Shown here one piece after another: positions 7,435-14,179 of a DNA stretch of 14,202 nt. Each line of letters begins with the position of its first letter. The stretch's first letter is position 1. The position numbers and the translations under genes are program-made. The DNA comes from Clostridia bacterium (GTDB lineage: Bacteria > Bacillota > Clostridia > Christensenellales > UBA3700), in contig JAIEEW010000013.1 of the NCBI GenBank assembly GCA_029067255.1, positions 1-14,202 on the forward strand, read 5' to 3'. The notes beneath the pieces are model-generated. The model was not told the DNA's origin and did not search any database. It was given only the letters and a program-made list of their open reading frames with translations.

Positions 7435-8436
7435 TTATTTTTCGAGTATCGCTTTGGCGATCGACGGATCGAAGAGTTTATCAAAATCCGCTCTTTTCGT
7501 CATAACGCCCGAATCTATTATCACGTCTTGCAATAATTCGAAGTCCGCTTTTTCCATTAACGGAGTAGAGCAGTATGCGTCGATATCTTTATAAGACTGA
7601 ATTGACGTGGTGAGAGTTTCGATATCCGTTCCAACGAACGACGGAGCGAGTATTTCGGCTATCTCTTTTGCCGTATGCGTATTGACGTAATCCATCGCTT
7701 TGATTATGGCGCGAGTAAATTTTCCCATTTTCTCGGGATTTTCGTTCATATAACTTTGCGTAGCCATAAATGCGGTAAAAGGCATATTGCCGGCCTGTTC
7801 GCCGACGGAAGCGACGATGTATCCCATGCCCGCTTTTTGCATGTTGGAAGCGGCGGGTTCAAACATGGTACAGAAATCGCCGGTACCGCTTTCAAAAGCT
7901 GCGCCGATAAGATCGTACTGTACGTCGTAATTCATTGTGTAGGTTTCGCCGTTTACAAGTCCGGCCTTCTTGATACCGTATTCGAGAGCCATCGCGGGTA
8001 CGCCGCCTTTTCTGCCGCCGATTACTTCTTTGCCTGCAATGCTGCTCCATGAGAAGTTGTCGTCAGATGCTCTCGCCATAAGGAATGAGCCGTCCTTTTT
8101 CGTGAGTTGAGCGAAAATTTTCGGGTAGTCCGTTCTGCCTTCGTTGTAAATATAAATGGCCGCTTCCGGTCCCATAAGTCCTATGTCGGACTGTCCCGAT
8201 ATAACGGACGTCATGCACTTATCAGCGCCGCCGCCGTTGGTGAGTTCGATTTTAAGACCTTCTTCTTCAAAATATCCGCCGTCAAGCGCCACGTAGAGCG
8301 GGGCGTAGAAAACGGAATGGGTTACTTCAATAAGTTTAATCGTGTTTTCGTCTTTTGGTTGACATCCGCAAAGTACGCCTGCGCAGACAACAGTTAGAAT
8401 TGCGACAATCAACACGATTGTAATGATTTTTTTCAT
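7435..8436 (-). CDS. Substrate-binding lipoprotein of a NitT/TauT-type ABC importer (NMT1/ThiY-like)
   Basis: This 333-residue lipoprotein captures the solute outside the membrane and delivers it to the permease. The N-terminus is a classical lipoprotein signal: MKKII, a hydrophobic core, and the lipobox L22-C-G-C25, so the mature protein starts at Cys25. The segment from residues ~33-60 (APLYVALDGGYFEEEGLKIE) is the hallmark of the NMT1/THI5-like and SsuA/TauA family. GQSDIGLMGPE near 81-91 matches the family's ligand-site loop. The start is supported by AGGAGG about 6 nt upstream. It is the first gene of the operon. No TPP-riboswitch-like sequence and no biosynthetic gene accompany it, so hydroxymethylpyrimidine, sulfonates, taurine, nitrate-like ions or another small molecule all remain possible. 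Confidence 0.93.
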   Translation of the reverse strand: MKKIITIVLIVAILTVVCAGVLCGCQPKDENTIKLIEVTHSVFYAPLYVALDGGYFEEEGLKIELTNGGGADKCMTSVISGQSDIGLMGPEAAIYIYNEGRTDYPKIFAQLTKKDGSFLMARASDDNFSWSSIAGKEVIGGRKGGVPAMALEYGIKKAGLVNGETYTMNYDVQYDLIGAAFESGTGDFCTMFEPAASNMQKAGMGYIVASVGEQAGNMPFTAFMATQSYMNENPEKMGKFTRAIIKAMDYVNTHTAKEIAEILAPSFVGTDIETLTTSIQSYKDIDAYCSTPLMEKADFELLQDVIIDSGVMTKRADFDKLFDPSIAKAILEK

Positions 8437-8462
8437 TTTTACCTCCTGATTTTGGTCAATAC

Positions 8463-8492
8463 AGTATATGTCTTACTGCGCTTTGGGGTTAA
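8463..8492 (-). promoter_or_regulatory. Tentative promoter of the ABC importer operon, with an overlapping inverted repeat
   Basis: On the minus strand, TTAACC (8492-8487) and TATACT (8468-8463) are separated by 18 nt and would give a leader of about 20 nt. The -35 box is weak. An inverted repeat, CAGTA (8462-8466) with TACTG (8474-8478), covers the -10 box and could be an operator. Both assignments are inference. Confidence 0.35.
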
Positions 8493-8517
8493 AGCAAATT
8501 TGTCGATAATCTATTGC

Positions 8518-8546
8518 TTGACGGTTTAATAAGCGTAAGATATAAT
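8518..8546 (+). promoter_or_regulatory. Near-consensus sigma-A promoter of the LRR gene cluster
   Basis: TTGACG (8518-8523), a 17-nt spacer and a perfect TATAAT (8541-8546) lie just upstream of the first LRR gene. Transcription would start near 8553, with a very short leader. AAAGGAG (8557-8563) is the ribosome site for the ATG at 8575. This is one of the strongest promoters in the window, which suggests the cluster is expressed constitutively unless a repressor acts. Confidence 0.85.
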
Positions 8547-8574
8547 AGAAAATAGGAAAGGAGATAACTATATT

Positions 8575-9546
8575 ATGAATGACAATTTTGAACTAATTGA
8601 CGGAATATGGTATGAATACGACGGCGATACCGCTATTGTAAGCGAGAATATTGATGACGATTTAAAAGATAAATTTATCAAAATCCCCAGCGAAGTCAAA
8701 GATTCGGACGGCTATATCCACAGGGTGATCAAAATCGATTTCAGCGCGTTTGCATGTTGTGAAAAATTGGAAGCGGTTGAAATCGCCGATAGTATAGAAG
8801 AGATAGGGAAAGACGCTTTTTCCGGTTGCGAGAATTTGAAATTTGTCAAATTGCCAAATAAGTTGAGCGAAATAGCGGAAAATATGTTTTTTGATTGCGC
8901 AAATCTCCAAACGTTGGTAATTCCCGATACTGTAAAGTCGATAGGCAATTCGGCGTTTTGGAATTGTAAAAATCTTACCGATCTTATCTTGCCGGAATCA
9001 TTGGAAAAACTGGGAGAAAGGGTATTCAGTTATTGCACAAAATTGACAAGTCTGTTTATTCCCGCGAGCGTAAACGAAATTCACTCAAAATCGTTGAGCC
9101 TAGGCAGTTCCTTTGAAAGATTGGAAGTGGATGGCGCAAACGTAAAATATTTCAGCGAAGGCAATTGCATAATAGAAAGAAACACTAATAAGTTGATCGC
9201 AGGCTGTAAGACAAGCGTTGTGCCTTCTTACGTTACAGAAATAGGCGATAGCGCATTTGCCATGACGTCCGAATTGAAACGTATAGCATTGCCGCAAGGA
9301 GTGGTCAAGATAGGCAAAGAAGCGTTTTTAAAATGCTACAATCTAGAAGAAATTCGTATTCCGTCGAGCGTAACTCAAATAGGAGAAAAGGCTTTTGAAG
9401 AGTGTAACTTCAGGAGAGCGAGATTGATTTGCGACTTTGCAAAAAAGCCGGAAGGTTGGTCGGACGATATAGGCGTAAACAAAAAGAATATTGTTTGGAC
9501 AGTTAAACAGGGAATTCTTGGTAGATTGAAAAGTATATTCAAGTAA
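8575..9546 (+). CDS. BspA-type leucine-rich repeat protein without a signal peptide (LRR protein 1)
   Basis: This 323-residue protein is built from ~23-residue LRR_5 (BspA/TpLRR-type) repeats of the form IPxSVxxIGxxAFxxCxxLxx. An N-terminal cap-like segment (residues 1-50, with IWYEYDGDTAIV) leads into repeats at about 50-177. A hinge follows at 178-215, with the N-V-K-Y-F-S-E-G-N pattern typical of the family. Two more repeats lie at 216-278. The C-terminal cap at about 290-307 contains PEGWSDD, like the PxGW caps of many Firmicutes LRR_5 proteins. Residues 310-323 (VKQGILGRLKSIFK) form a basic amphipathic tail. There is no signal peptide, lipobox, sorting signal or membrane helix, so export is not predicted. 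It is the smallest and most complete single-module member of the three-gene cluster. The family often mediates protein binding; the function here is unknown. Confidence 0.92.
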   Translation: MNDNFELIDGIWYEYDGDTAIVSENIDDDLKDKFIKIPSEVKDSDGYIHRVIKIDFSAFACCEKLEAVEIADSIEEIGKDAFSGCENLKFVKLPNKLSEIAENMFFDCANLQTLVIPDTVKSIGNSAFWNCKNLTDLILPESLEKLGERVFSYCTKLTSLFIPASVNEIHSKSLSLGSSFERLEVDGANVKYFSEGNCIIERNTNKLIAGCKTSVVPSYVTEIGDSAFAMTSELKRIALPQGVVKIGKEAFLKCYNLEEIRIPSSVTQIGEKAFEECNFRRARLICDFAKKPEGWSDDIGVNKKNIVWTVKQGILGRLKSIFK

Positions 9547-9574
9547 GAATAGAAAATTCATAGGAGAATGGGAA

Positions 9575-11374
9575 ATGTCGAAAGAAATGGAATTTGACGG
9601 TGAGATGAACGTTGTTGAAGTTGACGGCATCTATTATAAAATAAATGGCGACGGCACTGCCAGCGTATGCAAGCAAGAGGATAACGATTTTGACAAATTG
9701 GTAAGAATAGCGAATGAGATCCGCGACGGTGAAGGTCGAGTCTGTAAAGTTACTAAAATCGAAGAAAACGCTTTTTCTTCGCGCGATGTTTTTGAAGCCG
9801 TTGAGATCCCTGACGGAATCATAGAAATAGGAGAATGGGCTTTTTCGGGTTGCGATAATTTAAAGACCGTAAAATTGCCAAACTATATAAAGGAATTGAA
9901 AAAGGCGATTTTTTATGATTGTAAGAGTTTGCAAAGCATTGTTATTCCTGATTGCGTTGCGAGTATAGGAGACAGCGCTTTTTACGGTTGCGAAGCGTTA
10001 AGCGATTTGATATTGCCTGAGAGTTTGACGCAGATCGGAAGCAGCGCTTTCGATTATTGCAGCAGTTTGAAAAGTATGTATATTTCTAAGTACGTTACTC
10101 ATATCTCAGACCACGCGTTTGACCACTGCTGGGCGTTGGAACAAATAGAAGTCGATCCTGACAACTCTTTGTATTTCGGCGATGGAAAGAGATTGATAGA
10201 AAAGCATACGAATAAAGTATTGTATAAATGTAAAAACAAAAATAAAACAAAATCCAATACTAAAAAAAGTCAACGTCAAAAAGAGACGTTTATGGGCGGC
10301 AAAGAAGTCAAGGATATGCTTATAAAGGACGGTTTCAATTACTTTTTAGGTTACGATTATACCGCCGCCATTGTTGAGAATTATTATGGCGATAAAATGC
10401 CTAAGCGTTTGGTTCTCCCGTCTGAGATCGACGACGGAGACGGGGCGACGTATAAAATTACGGAGTTGTACGGCGCGCTGTTTTTTTTCCAAAAGGGACT
10501 TGAAGAAGTAGTTATTCCCGAAGGCATAGAGGTGATTGGAGAAAATGCTTTTGCAGAGTGCTCAAATCTTAAAAAAGTCAATTTACCCACGACGTTGAAA
10601 TCATTAGGCGCAAGAGTATTCTCGGGGTGTAAAAATCTTAGAGAAATCAATATGAACAATATGGTAAAGAAAATAGAGAAGGACGCGTTTTTCGGCTGTG
10701 AAAGCCTAGAATCATTCGTAATGCCCGAATATTTGGAAGAGATAGTGGAGAGATCGTTCGGGTTATGCAAAAACCTTACGAGCGTAACGCTCCCGTCGAC
10801 GTTGAAAAAGATAGGCAAAGATGCATTTTACGGTTGCGATAAATTGAACAGCATTTATATTCCATCGAGCGTAGAAGAGATAAGCGGCGACGCTTTTGGC
10901 GGTTGCAACTCTTTTGAAAGTATAGAGATCAACGCGGAAAATCCTAAATTTTACAGCGACGGAAATTGCGTGATAGAAAGGTCTACGGGAATTTTGACGG
11001 TTGGCGCCAATTCAAGCGTTATACCCGAAGGCGTAAGAGAAATTGCCGATTACGCTTTTTACGGTCGAATCGAATTTAGTCGAATCGATTTGCCTTCAGG
11101 AATAGTCAAGATAGGCGACTATGCGTTTGCCCATTGTTACGGTTTGCTAGAAATATATATTCCCGAAAGCGTAAAGGAAATAGGCGACGGCGTTTTTGAG
11201 AAATGCTTTGGAGTACGTTTGCGTTGTCAAACCAAAGAAATACCTGCCGGTTGGTCAAAGTATATGGGAGTGAAAACAGACAGGATACTATTAGGTTGCG
11301 CTCGACGTTCGCCTCAACGGCAAAAAGTCGGTTTGATCAAAAGGATAATAAGATTTTTTACAGGAAAGAATTGA
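9575..11374 (+). CDS. Two-module BspA-type leucine-rich repeat protein (LRR protein 2)
   Basis: This 599-residue paralogue of the preceding gene starts 28 nt after it, with AGGAG (9562-9566) as ribosome site. Module 1 (residues ~1-218) has the same N-terminal segment and about five LRR_5 repeats, but stops at the hinge where LRR protein 1 continues with two more repeats and a cap. A Lys/Asn-rich linker follows (about 217-239, encoded by an A-rich stretch). Module 2 (about 240-599) is complete: N-terminal segment, repeats, hinge (N456-P-K-F-Y-S-D-G-N), two further repeats, a PAGWSKY cap near 557-563, and a basic amphipathic tail (KVGLIKRIIRFF, 584-595). No signal peptide or membrane helix is visible. 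The architecture suggests that two ancestral genes were joined, with loss of the first one's 3' third. Confidence 0.92.
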   Translation: MSKEMEFDGEMNVVEVDGIYYKINGDGTASVCKQEDNDFDKLVRIANEIRDGEGRVCKVTKIEENAFSSRDVFEAVEIPDGIIEIGEWAFSGCDNLKTVKLPNYIKELKKAIFYDCKSLQSIVIPDCVASIGDSAFYGCEALSDLILPESLTQIGSSAFDYCSSLKSMYISKYVTHISDHAFDHCWALEQIEVDPDNSLYFGDGKRLIEKHTNKVLYKCKNKNKTKSNTKKSQRQKETFMGGKEVKDMLIKDGFNYFLGYDYTAAIVENYYGDKMPKRLVLPSEIDDGDGATYKITELYGALFFFQKGLEEVVIPEGIEVIGENAFAECSNLKKVNLPTTLKSLGARVFSGCKNLREINMNNMVKKIEKDAFFGCESLESFVMPEYLEEIVERSFGLCKNLTSVTLPSTLKKIGKDAFYGCDKLNSIYIPSSVEEISGDAFGGCNSFESIEINAENPKFYSDGNCVIERSTGILTVGANSSVIPEGVREIADYAFYGRIEFSRIDLPSGIVKIGDYAFAHCYGLLEIYIPESVKEIGDGVFEKCFGVRLRCQTKEIPAGWSKYMGVKTDRILLGCARRSPQRQKVGLIKRIIRFFTGKN

Positions 11375-11397
11375 TTAGGGGAAATTAACGGATCAAT

Positions 11398-13008
11398 ATG
11401 ATAGACGGTAAAATAGTTTTTGAAAAATCGAAGAATACTGACGGCGTAATAATACAATTTGTGAAAGAAGATTCCAATATTTTGGTCGTTCCGGATAAAG
11501 TTTATTATCTCGGAAATGAAATGGAAGTAACCGAAATAAAAGATTTTGCTTTTCGAAGCGGCAATTTCGAAGAAGCGGATATTGCCGATAGCGTAGAGAT
11601 AATAGGAGAGTGGGCTTTTCAATACTGTGAAAAATTGAAAAGCATAAAATTGCCGAATTCGCTTAAAGTTATAGAAAGCCACCTTTTTTTGAATTGCGAA
11701 AGTTTGGAGCGAATAGTGATTCCTGATTCGGTAACCGAAATCAAAGATAACGCGTTTTATGATTGTAAGAATTTGAAAGAAATAGTGTTGCCCAAGTCTT
11801 TGAAAGTTATCGGTAAAGACGCATTTTATAATTGCGTGTCGTTAGAGAACGTTGCGCTGCCCGATTCTGTAGTTGAAATCGGCGAGCGCGCTTTTTATAA
11901 TTGCAAAAGTTTGAAAACAGTCAAATTATCCAAGTCGCTTAGCGAAATAAAAGAAAGAACTTTTAGCAATTGCGAAAGTCTGAAAAACGTTGTGTTTACT
12001 GACTCGATAACGCAAATTGCCCAAAAGGCGTTTTATATGTGTATAAATTTGACGGATATTGTTCTTCCTAAATATTTGAAGACAATAGGTGAATCCGCTT
12101 TCGGCATGTGTAAGAAATTCGGTTGTAACGACCTGAAAAGTATTTATATTCCCGCTACGGTTACAGAAATAGGAAAGTATGCGTTTTCAGATTTTAATGA
12201 TTTGAAGAGCATAGACGTCGACCCTGACAATCCAAAATACTATTCTATGGGAAAATCTGTTTTCGATAAAGAAACGGGCGCTCTTGTTTTTGAGTTGAAA
12301 AGTTATGAAGGAAAGTTTAAGCAGGACGGATATCTTGTTTATTACGATAAGCATAACAACGCGACGTTAGAAAGATACAGTCCCAAAATAAATTCCAAGT
12401 CTTTGAAGACCCCGTCTCAGTTTTACGTGGATAGCGTGGAATATAAAGTAACGGCGATATCCGGAGCGTATATGGCAAACAAGTTTTTGCAAGAAGTAGA
12501 AATAAGCGACGGGGTAGAAAAAATAGACACTTGCGCTTTTACAGACTGTAAAAATCTTAAAACGGTAAGAATGCCTGACACGTTAGTAAAAATAGGCGGA
12601 AGCGTTTTTTGGCGTTGCGATAAATTGAAAAACGTAAGATTCTCGCAATCTTTGAGAGAAATAGGTAAAAACGCGTTTTCGTGGTGTAATAAATTAAAAA
12701 CCGTCGCGCTTCCCGATTCGGTTAAAATTATAAGAGAATACGCGTTCGCGTTTTGCAAAAATTTAGTAAAAATAGTTTTGCCGTCCAACCTAGAAATTAT
12801 TCAAGAATACGCGTTTGCGAAGTGCGAAAAATTAAAAAGTTTGTATATACCGGCTTCAGTAAAATATATAAGCGGCGACGCGTTTAAGTTTTGCGCGAAA
12901 TTGCAAACGTTAGAGGTCGATCCGGAAAACGAATATTATTTTTCAAAAAACGGCTTTATAGCGGAAAGAGCGACGGGAATAATAGTCGCGCGACGCGGAA
13001 AGAAATAA
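11398..13008 (+). CDS. Two-module BspA-type leucine-rich repeat protein lacking C-terminal caps (LRR protein 3)
   Basis: This 536-residue third paralogue begins 23 nt downstream. Its ribosome site AGGGGA (11377-11382) lies a long 15 nt from the ATG, so it may be translated less well than the other two. Module 1 (about 1-300) has a shortened N-terminal segment and about nine LRR_5 repeats, one enlarged by about five residues near KKFGCNDL (239-246). It ends at the DPDNPKYYS hinge (275-283). Module 2 (about 301-536) repeats the plan and ends just after the matching hinge (DPENEYYFS, 508-516) with ARRGKK. The last two repeats, the GW cap and the amphipathic tail of the other proteins are absent. 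No signal peptide is seen. Over the last ~350 nt some Leu codons are TTA where earlier repeats use TTG. No clear terminator follows. Confidence 0.92.
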   Translation: MIDGKIVFEKSKNTDGVIIQFVKEDSNILVVPDKVYYLGNEMEVTEIKDFAFRSGNFEEADIADSVEIIGEWAFQYCEKLKSIKLPNSLKVIESHLFLNCESLERIVIPDSVTEIKDNAFYDCKNLKEIVLPKSLKVIGKDAFYNCVSLENVALPDSVVEIGERAFYNCKSLKTVKLSKSLSEIKERTFSNCESLKNVVFTDSITQIAQKAFYMCINLTDIVLPKYLKTIGESAFGMCKKFGCNDLKSIYIPATVTEIGKYAFSDFNDLKSIDVDPDNPKYYSMGKSVFDKETGALVFELKSYEGKFKQDGYLVYYDKHNNATLERYSPKINSKSLKTPSQFYVDSVEYKVTAISGAYMANKFLQEVEISDGVEKIDTCAFTDCKNLKTVRMPDTLVKIGGSVFWRCDKLKNVRFSQSLREIGKNAFSWCNKLKTVALPDSVKIIREYAFAFCKNLVKIVLPSNLEIIQEYAFAKCEKLKSLYIPASVKYISGDAFKFCAKLQTLEVDPENEYYFSKNGFIAERATGIIVARRGKK

Positions 13009-13053
13009 TTTTAAGCGATTTCCGTCGGCTCGACCACATAACTCGGCGAATTT

Positions 13054-13093
13054 AATTGCAATTATATATTAGGCGTGGTATAATAAATTGCAA
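13054..13093 (+). promoter_or_regulatory. Promoter of the pgsA-like gene with overlapping palindrome and direct repeat
   Basis: TTGCAA (13056-13061), a 17-nt spacer and TATAAT (13079-13084) preceded by TGG form a strong extended -10 promoter. The perfect 12-bp palindrome TAATTGCAATTA (13053-13064) covers the -35 box. The octamer AATTGCAA occurs at 13054-13061 and again at 13086-13093, a 32-nt offset of about three helical turns. The promoter is well supported; regulator binding is inferred. The rest of the 109-nt gap after the LRR cluster shows no clear terminator. Confidence 0.75.
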
Positions 13094-13117
13094 AATAATA
13101 TTTTATGAGAGGCGACC

Positions 13118-13855
13118 ATGGAATTCAAAAAGGAAGATTTATTTACGATCCCGAATATATTGACTTATATAAGGTTGATCTGTATTCCTATATTCGTATG
13201 GCTTATGGCGGAATTTTACGTCTTAAAGACAGACGCATATATGTGGGCGAGTTTCGGTGTGTTCTTTTTTGCGGAACTCACTGATATTTGCGACGGCTAT
13301 ATTGCAAGACATTTTAATCAGGTTTCTGATATAGGTAAGGTGTTGGATCCGATAGCGGACAAAGTTTTGCAGTGCGTGGCGGTGCTCATGCTTTGCATTT
13401 GCAGCAATATCCACTGGGCGTTTGCGATCATTATAATAGTCAAAGAAGTATACATGGGCGTTACGTCAAAATACTGGATGAGAGCAAGTAAAAGACAGGT
13501 GGAGCAGAAGTCCGTTAAGATAGGCAAGGCGGGAGCGGCTATTTACTTTTTCGGAATTCTCCTTTCTTTCTTTACATTGAAAAACGATATTGTCAAATGG
13601 ATAGATATCGCTATTCTTATAGTAGCGAGCGTACTTGCGATAGCGGCCGCGGCAGTTTATACCGTGATTTATACAAAAAAACTCAAAGAAGTCAGAGCGA
13701 GCGGAATTCTCGATACGTTGGACAGATACGGCAGACCGTTGCCCGTTGTTGAAGAAAGAGAAGAAAATAAAGACAGCGTTGCCAACGATTCTCAAACGGC
13801 TGAAACACAACAAGTAGAAGTAAACGAGCAGTCGCAAGACGGCGTCGAAGAATAG
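13118..13855 (+). CDS. pgsA: CDP-alcohol phosphatidyltransferase, PgsA-like (CDP-diacylglycerol-glycerol-3-phosphate 3-phosphatidyltransferase)
   Basis: This membrane enzyme most likely transfers a phosphatidyl group from CDP-diacylglycerol to glycerol-3-phosphate, the committed step to phosphatidylglycerol and cardiolipin. The catalytic signature is complete: D56-x2-D59-G60-x2-A63-R64-x8-G73-x3-D77-x3-D81. The N-terminus contains IPNILTYIR, typical of PgsA. Hydrophobic segments lie at about 17-33, 44-54, 84-108, 138-153 and 163-186. The family is usually about 180-200 residues; this protein has 245, and the extra ~40 residues form a hydrophilic, acidic, Gln-rich tail without predicted structure. 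GAGAGG (13107-13112) is the ribosome site. Other CDP-alcohol transferases share the signature, so the exact acceptor is inferred from overall similarity. Confidence 0.88.
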   Translation: MEFKKEDLFTIPNILTYIRLICIPIFVWLMAEFYVLKTDAYMWASFGVFFFAELTDICDGYIARHFNQVSDIGKVLDPIADKVLQCVAVLMLCICSNIHWAFAIIIIVKEVYMGVTSKYWMRASKRQVEQKSVKIGKAGAAIYFFGILLSFFTLKNDIVKWIDIAILIVASVLAIAAAAVYTVIYTKKLKEVRASGILDTLDRYGRPLPVVEEREENKDSVANDSQTAETQQVEVNEQSQDGVEE

Positions 13856-13856
13856 A

Positions 13857-14132
13857 TTGGGAGATAAAAACGGGAAGTTACTCAATTTGATTGCATTTAC
13901 GTTTCATTGGGACAGACTTACCCAACCTGCCGTAGTAGCGGGCGTATGCATAATGATAGTCGGTCTTATACTGAATTTTTGCAGTACGCCGATTGCAAGA
14001 AGCATTGCGAATAAACGCAAGGCGAAAGGCGAGATAGAAAATTTCGAAATGCTTCAAGTATCTTTCAAATTCGTATCGGTGGGAATCACGCTTGTAGGCA
14101 TTTTGCTTGCGATAGTAAAAATGAATTTTTGA
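13857..14132 (+). CDS. Small two-helix membrane protein of unknown function
   Basis: This is a small protein of up to 91 residues with two hydrophobic segments, VVAGVCIMIVGLILNF (about 26-41) and FVSVGITLVGILLAIVKM (about 72-89). They are separated by a basic loop (ARSIANKRKAKG), so both termini are probably on the same side. The start is uncertain. A TTG at 13857, right after the pgsA stop, gives 91 residues but has no good ribosome site. A second in-frame TTG at 13887 has GGGAAG (13872-13877) 9 nt upstream and would give 81 residues. No in-frame ATG exists upstream of the first helix. It sits in the pgsA transcription unit. I do not recognise a family. Confidence 0.6.
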   Translation: MGDKNGKLLNLIAFTFHWDRLTQPAVVAGVCIMIVGLILNFCSTPIARSIANKRKAKGEIENFEMLQVSFKFVSVGITLVGILLAIVKMNF

Positions 14133-14179
14133 AATAAAGTTAAAAGATATATTAAGAAGAACGGGATAAGGTAACAAAT

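Noticed and set aside
7419..7484. Longer N-terminus for the ABC ATPase (open frame back to 7484)
   Set aside because: The added 22 residues are basic, unlike the family and overlap the binding-protein gene. The ATG at 7418 has a good GAGGT ribosome site.
8437..8574. TPP or other riboswitch upstream of the NMT1-like binding protein
   Set aside because: The gap lacks the TPP core (CTGAGA and the downstream ACCTGATCTGG-type element) and is too short for a full aptamer plus promoter.
8575..13008. CRISPR-like or tandem DNA repeat array
   Set aside because: The ~69-bp periodicity is fully explained by 23-residue LRR coding repeats in one open frame; there are no identical short repeats with unique spacers.
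11398..13008. LRR protein 3 as a frameshifted pseudogene because its cap and tail are missing
   Set aside because: The frame is open throughout, the ending matches the hinge end point seen in other modules, and the following 109 nt holds no remnant of the missing cap that I can recognise.
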